Assembly (NCBI RefSeq): GCF_900659615.1
Contig: NZ_CAACUY010000040.1
Span: 1-58,192 of the forward strand
DNA length: 58,192 nt
Origin: Actinomadura fibrosa
Lineage (GTDB): Bacteria; Actinomycetota; Actinomycetes; Streptosporangiales; Streptosporangiaceae
Reading direction: 5' to 3'
The notes below the pieces were generated by a model. It saw only the letters and a program-made list of their open reading frames with translations. It did not search any database and was not told where the DNA came from. The position numbers and the translations under genes are program-made. This document shows positions 1 to 8,835 of this stretch, one piece after another (within the stretch, counting starts at the first letter, position 1; each line of letters starts with the position of its first letter).

Positions 1-873
1 CCGGCGACGAGCGTGCCGCTCACGGACGCGGGGCTCACCCCCTACCACGCGATCAAGGGGTCGCTGCCGGCCCGCGCCCCGCTGCGGGCGATCGCCGCGG
101 GCGCCGCCGCGCTCGTCCTGCTCGCCGGGACGCTCGTGTTCACCGTCGCCGCCCCGGACGGGACGGCGAAGGCGGGACCGGTCCCCGGCCAGGTCCGGCT
201 GCTCAGCTACAACATCCACGACGCCGTCGGCCAGGACGGGCGGCTCGACCCCGAGGGCATCGCCCGGGTGATCGAGGGGCAGCGGGCCCAGGTGGTCCTG
301 CTCCAGGAGGCGAGCCGCGGGTCGCTGCTGTCGGGGACCACCGACGTCGGCGTGTGGCTGTCGCGGCGCCTCGGCATGAAGCTGATCTGGGGTCCGGCGG
401 CCGACGGGCAGTTCGGCAACGCGATCCTGACGTCGCTGCCCGTCCGGAGCTCCGGGACGGGCCGGATGGCGAAGGGCGACTGGTCGCAGATCCGCGGGTA
501 CGTGTGGGCGCGGCTCGCGGTCGGGAAGACGACGATGGACGTGTGGTCGACGCACCTGGAGGGCGGCGGCGACCAGGCCGGCGAGCGGGCCCGCGAGGTC
601 GCGGCGCTCGTGCGCGCCTGGGGCGGCGCGCCCCGCACGGTCATCGGCGGCGACTTCAACGCCGAGCCGGGCGCCGACGAGCTCGACGGCCTCACCGACA
701 CCGACCTGCGCAGCGCGGCGATCGGCGCCGACACGTCCCCGACGACGTCGGACGGGCGGCGCGTCGACCAGGTGCTCGGCTCCGACGGGCTGATGTTCAC
801 CGACTACGAGGTGCCGCGCTCGGACGCGTCCGATCACTATCCGGTCGCGGTGACCGTCCGGATCGGGCGCTGA
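1..873 (+). CDS. Endonuclease/exonuclease/phosphatase family protein, 5' end probably cut by the window
   Basis: This is the C-terminal part of an EEP-fold (DNase I-like) phosphoesterase. Counting from the GTG at base 13 (286 aa), the motifs in order are YNIH (Asn67), LLQEAS (Glu99), STHLEGG (His181), GGDFNAEPG (Asp214, Asn216) and SDHYP (Asp274, His275). These are the metal and catalytic residues of the family. A hydrophobic segment at about residues 29-47 precedes the domain, so the catalytic part is probably exported but anchored. The frame stays open to base 1, and actinobacterial relatives often carry several more N-terminal membrane helices, so the true start is probably upstream of the window. 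The substrate cannot be told from sequence; nucleases, sphingomyelinases and inositol phosphatases share this fold. Confidence 0.8.
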   Translation, partial: PATSVPLTDAGLTPYHAIKGSLPARAPLRAIAAGAAALVLLAGTLVFTVAAPDGTAKAGPVPGQVRLLSYNIHDAVGQDGRLDPEGIARVIEGQRAQVVLLQEASRGSLLSGTTDVGVWLSRRLGMKLIWGPAADGQFGNAILTSLPVRSSGTGRMAKGDWSQIRGYVWARLAVGKTTMDVWSTHLEGGGDQAGERAREVAALVRAWGGAPRTVIGGDFNAEPGADELDGLTDTDLRSAAIGADTSPTTSDGRRVDQVLGSDGLMFTDYEVPRSDASDHYPVAVTVRIGR

Positions 874-910
874 CGAGACCGGCGGCGCCGCCGGGGCTAT
901 GGTCATTGCC

Positions 911-1402
911 ATGAGCGAACCGACGGTCGTGATCGAGCGGGCGGGCCCGCCCGACGCCGGGGAGCTGCTGACCGTCCAGCGCGCCGCGTACCTCGCCGAG
1001 GCGCAGCTGTACGGCGACCCGTTCATTCCCCCGCTGGTCGAGTCGTTCGAGCAGATCCGAAAGACCCTCGCCGGTGACGCGGTGGTGCTGAAGGCGGTCC
1101 TCGCGGGCCGGGTGGTCGGCGCGGTCCGCGCGCAGTTCAGCGACCACACGTGCCTGATCGGGCGGCTCGTCGTCGTCCCGGACATGCAGCGCCGCGGCAT
1201 CGGCCTCGCGCTGATGCGGGCGCTGGAGGAGGAGGTGGCCGGGCGCGCCGACGCGTGCGTGCTGTTCACCGGCCACCTGAGCGAGGCGAACCTGCGCCTG
1301 TACCGCCGTCTCGGGTACGCCGAGACGCACCGCGAGCGGGTCGCGGCGCACCTCACCCTCGTCCACATGCGCAAGGCCCTCGTCCCCGCGGAGGCGACCT
1401 AG
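911..1402 (+). CDS. GNAT family N-acetyltransferase
   Basis: About 163 aa forming a single GNAT domain. The acetyl-CoA binding motif A is visible as [15 protein letters not shown], and the C-terminal half ends with the usual [13 protein letters not shown] motif. It transfers an acetyl group from acetyl-CoA to an amine of unknown identity. Two in-frame ATGs lie at 899 and 911. I chose 911 because a TATGGT hexamer sits 7 bases before it, which fits a leaderless transcript, and because neither ATG has a convincing Shine-Dalgarno sequence. It sits between the EEP protein and coaE on the same strand; no functional link to either is visible. Confidence 0.82.
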   Translation: MSEPTVVIERAGPPDAGELLTVQRAAYLAEAQLYGDPFIPPLVESFEQIRKTLAGDAVVLKAVLAGRVVGAVRAQFSDHTCLIGRLVVVPDMQRRGIGLALMRALEEEVAGRADACVLFTGHLSEANLRLYRRLGYAETHRERVAAHLTLVHMRKALVPAEAT

Positions 1403-1458
1403 GGCGGCCCGCCTCCCGGCCGGGACGGGGAGAGGGCCGCGGCGCTACTGTGGTGCGC

Positions 1459-2064
1459 GTGCTGAAAGTGGGACTCACCGGCGGTATCGGGTCGGGCAAG
1501 AGCGAGGTGTCGGCGCGGCTCGCCGAGCGCGGCGCCGTGGTCATCGACGCCGACCGGATCGCCCGCGAGGTGGTCGAGCCGGGCACCCCTGGCCTCGCCG
1601 CGGTCGTCGCCGAGTTCGGCGAGGACGTGCTGCTGCCGTCCGGGGGCCTCGACCGGGAGAAGGTCGGCTCGATCGTGTTCGCCGACCGGGACCGGCTCGC
1701 CGCCCTCAACGCGATCGTGCACCCGCTGGTGGGGGAGCGGATGCAGGAGCTGATGGACGCGGCGCCCGAGGACGCGATCGTCGTGTACGACGTCCCGCTG
1801 CTGGCGGAGAACGGCCTGGCCTCGATGTACGACGCCGTGGTGGTCGTCGACGCGCCGGAGGAGACCCAGCTCGACCGGCTGACGTCCCGGCGCGGGATGG
1901 CCGAGGAGGACGCCCGCGCCCGCATGGCGAACCAGGCGAGCCGCGCCGAGCGGCGCGCGATCGCCACCCACGTCCTCGACAACTCCGGGACGCTCGACGA
2001 CCTGAAGGCGCAGGTCGACGCGCTCTGGGAGGACCTCACCGCGCGCGCCGCCACGACGAGCTGA
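1459..2064 (+). CDS. coaE: Dephospho-CoA kinase
   Basis: Catalyses the last step of coenzyme A synthesis, the ATP-dependent phosphorylation of dephospho-CoA on the ribose 3'-hydroxyl. The protein begins [15 protein letters not shown], with the P-loop at residues 8-15. The family features [18 protein letters not shown] and [11 protein letters not shown] follow in order. From the GTG at 1459 the length is 201 aa, normal for CoaE. GTG at 1453 or 1450 would add two or three residues and cannot be excluded. The same frame is open further upstream, but that part reads as an antisense-type low-complexity shadow. In Mycobacterium coaE lies close to uvrB. Here about 12.5 kb of mostly accessory genes separates them. 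Confidence 0.95.
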   Translation: MLKVGLTGGIGSGKSEVSARLAERGAVVIDADRIAREVVEPGTPGLAAVVAEFGEDVLLPSGGLDREKVGSIVFADRDRLAALNAIVHPLVGERMQELMDAAPEDAIVVYDVPLLAENGLASMYDAVVVVDAPEETQLDRLTSRRGMAEEDARARMANQASRAERRAIATHVLDNSGTLDDLKAQVDALWEDLTARAATTS

Positions 2065-2104
2065 CTCCGCCGCCCGGCGGGCGATTCGACCCGGAGGTCC
2101 GATC

Positions 2105-2857
2105 ATGCAGGTGTCCTGGGCGACGGACCAGGGGATCCCGGGCCGTCCGAACGAGGACTTCGTCGCGGCGGCGGCGGGCGCGGTCGTGGTCCTGGACGGC
2201 TGCGGCCTGCCGCTCGGCACCGACCTCGGCTGCTCGCACGGCACGGCCTGGTACGCCCGCTCGCTCGGCACGCGGCTGCTGGCGCGCATGCTGGACGGGA
2301 TCGGCGGCGTCCCGCAGGCGGGTCCGCCCGTCGGGCCGCCGGAGGGCGCGCACCGGCCGGCGGGGCGGCCGCTGGTGGCGCGCCTGGCGGGCGCGATCGC
2401 GGACGTGGCCGCCTCGCACCGCGCCACCTGCGACCTGTCCGTGCCGACGACGCCCGCCGCGACGGTCCTGGCGCTGCGCGTCCGCGGCGAGCTGGTCGAC
2501 TACCTCGTCCTCGCCGACTCGACGCTGCTGCTGGACGGCCCCGGCGGCCTCCAGGAGATCACGGGCGGGCCGTGCTGGGTCTCGGCGGACCCGGCGGGCG
2601 CGGACGCGGCGATCACCGGGACGGTGCCGCTGCGGGAGCTGCGGCGGGCGTTCCTGCTGACCGACGGCGCGACGCGGCTCGCCGACCTGTTCCGGACCAC
2701 CGGCTGGGACGGCCTGGCCCGGCTCGCCGCGGAGGACGGCCCGGCGGCGCTGATCGACCGGACCCGCGCGGTGGAGGCCACCGATCCCGAGGCCGTCCGC
2801 TGGCCGCGGACCAAACCCCGCGACGACGCCACGGCCGCCGTCTGCACGTTCGTCTGA
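2105..2857 (+). CDS. PP2C-like serine/threonine phosphatase domain protein
   Basis: A 250-aa cytosolic protein with a compact PP2C-type phosphatase layout. The metal-binding acidic residues appear in order: RPNEDF (Asp18), VVLDGCG (Asp31), VLADS (Asp138), LLTDGATR (Asp187) and RDDAT (Asp240, Asp241). This family removes phosphate from Ser/Thr residues of proteins. The start is an ATG preceded by CGGAGG about 8 bases away. The gene runs tail to tail with the large TIR-NACHT gene, with only 3 bp between the stop codons. That is close packing but not co-transcription. Similar short PP2C proteins of unknown role are common in actinomycetes. Confidence 0.75.
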   Translation: MQVSWATDQGIPGRPNEDFVAAAAGAVVVLDGCGLPLGTDLGCSHGTAWYARSLGTRLLARMLDGIGGVPQAGPPVGPPEGAHRPAGRPLVARLAGAIADVAASHRATCDLSVPTTPAATVLALRVRGELVDYLVLADSTLLLDGPGGLQEITGGPCWVSADPAGADAAITGTVPLRELRRAFLLTDGATRLADLFRTTGWDGLARLAAEDGPAALIDRTRAVEATDPEAVRWPRTKPRDDATAAVCTFV

Positions 2858-2860
2858 CGG

Positions 2861-5800
2861 CTAGAAGGACGCGTCCAGGGGGATCTGCCGGACGTCGGGC
2901 AGGTACGCGTCGAGTTCGCCCGGCTCGAAGCGGCACATCCCGACCGCGTACCAGAACTCGGCGGTGGCGTCGCCCTCCCACTTGTAGCGGCCGTCCGGGG
3001 CGAGCGCGGCCCACCCTCCGGCGAGGCCGAGGAGGGTCGTGCGGCGGAACGGCGCGGACAGGTCGGTGACGTCCCACAGGATGATGGCGCCGTCGTCGCC
3101 CGCCGTGGCGAGGAGCGTTCCGTCCGGGCTGAACGTGGCCGACCATACGCGCCGGGTGTGCCCGGTGAGGGTGTGCAGGAGGCGGCCCGTGGACGGATCC
3201 CACAGGCGCACTGCCATGTCGTCGCCCGCACTGGCGAGCACGGCCCCGGAGGGGTGGAACGCGGCCGTCCATAGGCGGCCCGTGTGCCCCGTGAGGGTGT
3301 GCAGGGACGTTCCGGTGGACGAGTCCCACACGCGGACGGTGCCGTCGTTGCTGGCGCTGGCGAGGAGGTCGCCGGACGGCGCGAACGCCACCCGGTAGAC
3401 GCGGTCGGTGTGGCCGCGCAGGGTCTCGCGGAGCGCGCCCGTGCGGGTGTGCCAGAGGCGGACGAGCCCGTCGTCGCAGCCCGTGGCGACGACGTCGCCG
3501 CCGGGGTGGAAGTCGATCGAGCGGACGCGGCCCCGGTGGTCGGCGAGGTTGACGGTCTCGCGGCCCGTCGTCCAGTACCAGAGGCGGACGCTGTCGTCGT
3601 CGTTCGCGGTGGCCAGGACGTCTCCGGTGGGCGAGAAGGCCTGCGCCCACACGTGGTCGGTCTCGACGTTCAGCTCGCGCTCGAACGTGCCCGTGCCGGC
3701 CTGCCACAGGTGGACGCCGCCGTCGTTGGTCGCGGTGGCGAGCTGGGAGTCGCGGACGTTGAACGCGGCGGAGGTGAGGTTGTCGGCGACGCCGTGCAGC
3801 TCGCGGACCATCCGGCCGGTGCGCGGGTCCCAGAGGCGGACGAGGCCGTCGTTGCCGGAGCTCGCGAGCAGGCCGCCGTCGGCGCTGAACGCGACGCCGG
3901 TGACGCGGCGGCCGTGGCCGCGCAGGATCACCCGGCACTGCCCGGTCTCGGCGTCCCACAGCCGGGCGGTGCCGTCGTTGCTGCTGGTGGCGAGCTGCGC
4001 GCCGTCGGGGCGGAACGCGAACGGCCACACCGCGCCGCGGTGCCCGGCGAGCTCCAGCCGCTGCCGCCCGGTCTCGGGGTCCCACAGGCGCACGGACCCG
4101 GCGCTGTCGGCGGTGGCGAGGCGGCCCCCGTCCGGGCTGAACGCGGCCTGGTAGATGCCGCCGCCGTGCCCGGTGAGGGTCGCGCGGTGCCGTCCGTCCC
4201 GCCAGAGCCGGACGGAGGCGTCGGTGTCGCCGGTGACGAGGAGGTCGCCGCCGGGGTGGAAGGCGATGGCGTAGACGCGGCCGGTGTGGCCGAGGAGCTC
4301 CTGCTCGATCTCGCCGCTGCGGATGTCCCAGAGGCGGACGACGCCCGCCTCGTCGCCGGCGGCGAGCAGCGACCCGCCGGGGTGGAACACGGCGCGGAAC
4401 ACGGCGCCGCGGTGGCCGGTCAGCTCGCGCCGGAGCGCGCCCGTGGTGAGGTCCCAGACGCGCAGCGTCCCGCCCGCGTCGCCGGTGACCATCAGGGACC
4501 CGGCGGGGTCGAAGACGGCGGTGAAGACGGGTGAGGTGTGCCCGGGGAACTCATGCAGGAGCGTGCCGGACACGGTGTCCCAGACGCGGATCGTCCCGTC
4601 GGCCGCGCCCGCGGCGACGAGGTTCGCCCCTGAGGGGGAGCGGCCTCCGACGACCACCGGCCAGACACCGTCCGGGTGGACGGGAAGGGTGTGCGCGCAC
4701 TGGCCCGTGGCGAGATCCCAGATGCGGACGGTGCCGTCCGCGGAACCACTGGCGAGACGGTTGCCCTCGGAGTCGAACGCCACCGCGTAGGCACGGTCTC
4801 CATGACCCTGGAGTGTGCGCAGGGGGACCCCGGTGACGGCGTCGCAGACGAGGACACCGCCGTCCTCCCCGCCTACCGCGAGGACGGATCCGCCAGGGCT
4901 GTAGGCGAGCGGCTGCGGAAGCCGGCTCGTCTGGAAGTGGAATCCGTAGGGGACGCCGACGGCGGCCGGGGCGACCTGGATGTCGACCGGACGGCCCGGG
5001 GCGATCGCGGCCTCGCGCAGCTCGGGCGCGGCCGCGATCCGGTCGGGGAGCACGGCGTCGACGAGGGCGGCGCGGGTCCAGCGGCTGCCCTCGACGGACG
5101 CGTCCCGCAGGTCGGCGCGGGCCAGCCGGGCTCGCGACAGGTCGGCGCCGCGCAGGTCGGCGCCCGTCAGCTTCGCCTCGTCGAGGCGGGCCCCGGCGAG
5201 CGAGGCGTCCCGCAGGACGGCCCGCGACAGGTTCGCGCCGACCAGTTGCGCGTCGGTGAGGTCGGCTCCGGTGAGGTCCACCTCCTGGAGGTCGCGGTAG
5301 GAGAGGTCTTCGCCCTGGAGGCGCGCCCCCCGCAGGTCGGTGCGGGCCGGGGTACGGAGCCGAGTGGTGACGCGGATGGCGTTGGCGCGGGCGATGTCGC
5401 CCGCGTCGGGGTCGGCGAGGACGCCCGCCGCCCACCGCTGGGTCGCGCGGGCGTCGGCGAGGTCGCACAGGAAGTCGACGGTGAGCTGCGACAGCGTCCG
5501 CCGCGCCAGCGCAGCGGGCGCCTTGCCGGCGGCGAACTCCCGGGCGATGTGCCGGGCGACGAGCCACTCCACCACGGACGCGTGGATGAACCCGAACAGG
5601 CCCTCCGCGGTGCGGACGAGGAGGCTCCCCGCGCCGACGGCGTGCGTGACCTGGTGCGGCGACAGCCGCCCGTCGGCGAGGCCGGTGAGGGTGTCGGCGA
5701 CGTCGGCGAGCTCGGCGAGCCGCAGGAACTGCTCGTTGCCCTCCCACAGCCGCAGCGCGAGCGTGCTCACCGCCTCCCACATGTCCTCGACGTCCAGCCC

Positions 5801-8779
5801 GGACGGCCCGCCCGCGTGCCGCACCCGCTCGGCCTCGTACGCCAGCCACGACGCGAGGATCTCCTGGTACAGGTCGGCGGGGCTGACGGTCGTGCGGGCC
5901 TGCGCGACCGCGCGGAGCCGCTCCTCGGGCAGGTCGGCGATGAAGCTCAGCATCCGCGGGTTGGACGTGAGGGCCAGCAGCTCCTCGATGCCCGACAGCA
6001 GGCCGAGCCGCTCCTCGGCGGCCCGCTCGTCGCCGTACCGGTTGACGAGGTAGGAGCGGACCTGCGGGGGAGTGAACTCCTCCAGCCCGAGGACCCGCCG
6101 GTGCGGCAGCACCCCCACCTTCTCCCCGAGCGCGGTCAGCACCTGCGCCTGCGACTTGAAGTGCTGCGTGCGGCTCGCCACCACGATCTTCGCCTTGTCC
6201 TGGGCGGCCTGGAGCAGCGTGTCGAGGTGGTCGGCGGCCTGGTCGTAGGTGACCCGGGTCACCAGCTCGTCGAACCCGTCGAACAGCAGGACGATCCGCC
6301 CCTGCCGCAGCATGTAGTGGAACGCCTTGAGGTCGATCAGCTCCTCGCCGTGGTTCGCCAGGTGCGCGGCGACCAGGCCGTCCACCGAGTGCGCCTTGTC
6401 GAGCGCGCGCAGCTCGATGAGGATCGGGATGACGTGCGGCAGCTCCTCGGGGATGCGCCGCGCCAGCTCCCGCAGCGCGAACGTCTTGCCCCGCCCGAAG
6501 TCGCCGAGCAGCAGCAGGAACCGGCCGTGGTCGGCCGCGAGGAGCCGCAGCATCTCCCCGACGACGTCGTCGCGCACCTCCGCCGAGTCGCCGTCCGCCG
6601 GGTCCCCGGTGCGGTCGGGGTCGTCCGTGCCGGACGGGGCGCCCGTACGGAAGCGGTCCAGCTCGCGGAAACGCTGCGGGACGTACAGCGACGGCGGGTA
6701 CAGGCCGCCCGCTGCGAGCCGTCCCGTCTGGGCGGTGACGTACTCCGACAGGTCGACGAGCCCCTGGAACTCGGTGAGGCTCCGCACACGGATGCCGCGG
6801 CGGAGCGCCTCGGCCCGCAGCGCGCGCGCTGGGGCCGGACCCACGTACACGAGCTCGGAACCATGGTCGGACCCGTCGGCGTGGACGTGCCGGGCGAACG
6901 CGTCCACGTCCGCCTCCGTCACCTGGCCGACATGGGCGCCGATCCGGTACTGGCGGACGAACCCGTCCTCCAGGTGGGTCAGCAGCAGGTGCGGCGGGTC
7001 GGCGCTCCCGTCCTCCCCGGCGGGCGGGACGACCCGGCGGATCGTCGCCCGCTCGAAACGCGTCTCGCACGCCTCGGTGAGGCGGTCCAGCAGCCGCGCG
7101 GTGGGGTCGGGCGCGGGTTCCACGCCCGTTCCCGCGCCCCGCGCGGGCGGGCCGAGCTCCGGCACGGGACCGGTGGGCAGGGGACCGGTGGGCAGGGCGT
7201 CCTCGCGCGCCGGCGGGAACGTTCCGTCGACCCGCGCCCAGACCTGCGCGTGCCGCTCGGGCCCGCGCCGCGCGGCGTCCTCGGGGATCCACCGCTCCAG
7301 GCCGTCCCGGCGCAGGACGACGATCTGGTGCCGGCCCGGCCCCAGCGCCGGGACGGACGGGACCGCCGCGTCGCCCGACCCCAGCAGCGGCACCGGCCCG
7401 AACTCCGACGGCGTGCCCTGGAACAGGACGTTCAGGTGCCCGGCGAGCAGCGTCTCCACCGTCTCCGGGTCGCGCAGCGCCCCCGGTTCCCCGGCGACCG
7501 GGGTGTGCTCCAGGGCGCCCAGCCGCAGCCAGCCCTCGTCCTCGAAGTGCCGCAGCCGCTCGTTGAACCACGCCGCCTGCGCCTGCCCGACCCGCCCGTA
7601 GCGGTCCTCCTCGCGGTGGGTGTGCGGCAGCGTCGAGTTGAGCCCGGCCACGACGACCTTCAGGTCCGGGACGGGGAACAGCGTCCAGGGCTGCGCGCTG
7701 TCGAACACCAGCGAGTCGAGGCCCTGGTAGAACTCCTTGAACAACCCGGCGAAGTGCCGCCACTTCGGCCAGTACGGCGGCTGCGGCTCGATCTCGTCCG
7801 CCTCGCAGCTCGCGAAGTACGCCTGGCACGCCGCCCGCGTGATGTCGTGCGTGCCCGGCACGACCACGACCCGCTGCGCCTCCAGGCCGAGCAGCGCGCG
7901 CAGGCTCGTCAGGAACGACAGCGCCTCGGTGAACTCCTTGCGGCTCCCCGAGTGGCTGAGGTTCCCGGTGACCACGAGCAGGTCGGGACGGGGCACGCCC
8001 GCGTCGGCCAGCCGCGTCACATCGCTCCAGATGCGGTCCTGGAGCTCGGTGGCGGTGGTCGGCTCGCCCGGCTCGGCGAGCGTCCGGCCGAACCGCGGCC
8101 CCGACACGTGCAGCACGCTCACGTGCTCGCGCGGCCGGGCGTCGCCGCCGTCCGCGGCGGGGAACGCGGGGGCCGCGACCGGCGCGCGCCGCACCGCCCG
8201 CTCCCCGGCCAGCTCCGGCCGCCCGGCGGGATCGTCCCCGGCTCCAGGGCCCTCCACGCGTCCGAGAAGCGGCGCCTGGCCACCCGAGCCGGACGGGCCG
8301 CCACCGGGGAACCCGGGCCCGTCCACGGGACGCGCGTGGCCCGCGAGGGCCTCCTGGATCCGGCGCATCAGCAGCCCGCGCGCCTCGTCCGCGTCGTCGA
8401 CGCCCACCAGGTCGACATACGTGATCGTGGACAGCAGCCCGTCGATCGGGCAGTCCTCGATGCGGACCGTCACGAGCTTGCGGGCCGGGTCGTCCGGGTC
8501 GGCCCGCAGCGCCGCCATCCACTCCAGGCGCCCGTACCGCGAGCGCAGGTAGTTGCGCGACAGCACCGCGACGACGGCCTTGGCCTCCGACAGGCCCCGG
8601 TCCATGAAGTCGATGAAGTTGGTGCCGGGCACGAAGTCCCACGCCTGCATCATCGTCCGGTGCCCGGCGGCCTCCAGCTGCCAGGCGATCCAGGACGCCC
8701 ACCGCTCGTCCGCGGGCGAGTAGCTGATGAAGAAGTCGGTCGGGCGCTCCTGCCTGGAGCGGTCGCCGGGGGGAGTCAT
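2861..8779 (-). CDS. TIR / degenerate metallophosphoesterase / NACHT / pentapeptide / WD40 multidomain STAND protein
   Basis: 1972 aa. Domains in order: a TIR_2-type domain at about 14-148 (FFISYSPADERW, AWDFVPG, LEWMAAL with a candidate catalytic Glu86); a disordered Gly/Pro linker; a calcineurin-like phosphoesterase fold at about 219-460 whose metal ligands are largely replaced; an unassigned conserved-looking domain at about 560-700; a NACHT NTPase at about 740-1140 with Walker A GDFGRGKT (759-766) and Walker B LLFDGFDEL (831-839); pentapeptide repeats at about 1146-1245; 15 WD40 repeats at about 1287-1925; and a C-terminal cap. By analogy with STAND ATPases, the WD40 and pentapeptide parts should sense, NACHT should oligomerise, and TIR should be the effector (NADase or cyclic-ADP-ribose signalling). 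That is inference. The start is the ATG at 8779, with the divergent permease 56 bp away. No membrane segment is visible. Confidence 0.9.
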   Translation of the reverse strand: MTPPGDRSRQERPTDFFISYSPADERWASWIAWQLEAAGHRTMMQAWDFVPGTNFIDFMDRGLSEAKAVVAVLSRNYLRSRYGRLEWMAALRADPDDPARKLVTVRIEDCPIDGLLSTITYVDLVGVDDADEARGLLMRRIQEALAGHARPVDGPGFPGGGPSGSGGQAPLLGRVEGPGAGDDPAGRPELAGERAVRRAPVAAPAFPAADGGDARPREHVSVLHVSGPRFGRTLAEPGEPTTATELQDRIWSDVTRLADAGVPRPDLLVVTGNLSHSGSRKEFTEALSFLTSLRALLGLEAQRVVVVPGTHDITRAACQAYFASCEADEIEPQPPYWPKWRHFAGLFKEFYQGLDSLVFDSAQPWTLFPVPDLKVVVAGLNSTLPHTHREEDRYGRVGQAQAAWFNERLRHFEDEGWLRLGALEHTPVAGEPGALRDPETVETLLAGHLNVLFQGTPSEFGPVPLLGSGDAAVPSVPALGPGRHQIVVLRRDGLERWIPEDAARRGPERHAQVWARVDGTFPPAREDALPTGPLPTGPVPELGPPARGAGTGVEPAPDPTARLLDRLTEACETRFERATIRRVVPPAGEDGSADPPHLLLTHLEDGFVRQYRIGAHVGQVTEADVDAFARHVHADGSDHGSELVYVGPAPARALRAEALRRGIRVRSLTEFQGLVDLSEYVTAQTGRLAAGGLYPPSLYVPQRFRELDRFRTGAPSGTDDPDRTGDPADGDSAEVRDDVVGEMLRLLAADHGRFLLLLGDFGRGKTFALRELARRIPEELPHVIPILIELRALDKAHSVDGLVAAHLANHGEELIDLKAFHYMLRQGRIVLLFDGFDELVTRVTYDQAADHLDTLLQAAQDKAKIVVASRTQHFKSQAQVLTALGEKVGVLPHRRVLGLEEFTPPQVRSYLVNRYGDERAAEERLGLLSGIEELLALTSNPRMLSFIADLPEERLRAVAQARTTVSPADLYQEILASWLAYEAERVRHAGGPSGLDVEDMWEAVSTLALRLWEGNEQFLRLAELADVADTLTGLADGRLSPHQVTHAVGAGSLLVRTAEGLFGFIHASVVEWLVARHIAREFAAGKAPAALARRTLSQLTVDFLCDLADARATQRWAAGVLADPDAGDIARANAIRVTTRLRTPARTDLRGARLQGEDLSYRDLQEVDLTGADLTDAQLVGANLSRAVLRDASLAGARLDEAKLTGADLRGADLSRARLARADLRDASVEGSRWTRAALVDAVLPDRIAAAPELREAAIAPGRPVDIQVAPAAVGVPYGFHFQTSRLPQPLAYSPGGSVLAVGGEDGGVLVCDAVTGVPLRTLQGHGDRAYAVAFDSEGNRLASGSADGTVRIWDLATGQCAHTLPVHPDGVWPVVVGGRSPSGANLVAAGAADGTIRVWDTVSGTLLHEFPGHTSPVFTAVFDPAGSLMVTGDAGGTLRVWDLTTGALRRELTGHRGAVFRAVFHPGGSLLAAGDEAGVVRLWDIRSGEIEQELLGHTGRVYAIAFHPGGDLLVTGDTDASVRLWRDGRHRATLTGHGGGIYQAAFSPDGGRLATADSAGSVRLWDPETGRQRLELAGHRGAVWPFAFRPDGAQLATSSNDGTARLWDAETGQCRVILRGHGRRVTGVAFSADGGLLASSGNDGLVRLWDPRTGRMVRELHGVADNLTSAAFNVRDSQLATATNDGGVHLWQAGTGTFERELNVETDHVWAQAFSPTGDVLATANDDDSVRLWYWTTGRETVNLADHRGRVRSIDFHPGGDVVATGCDDGLVRLWHTRTGALRETLRGHTDRVYRVAFAPSGDLLASASNDGTVRVWDSSTGTSLHTLTGHTGRLWTAAFHPSGAVLASAGDDMAVRLWDPSTGRLLHTLTGHTRRVWSATFSPDGTLLATAGDDGAIILWDVTDLSAPFRRTTLLGLAGGWAALAPDGRYKWEGDATAEFWYAVGMCRFEPGELDAYLPDVRQIPLDASF

Positions 8780-8835
8780 GCCGCCAGTATCGCGCGCCGC
8801 GCCGACGGAACCGGGCCGCGGGGCGTTATGGGATC

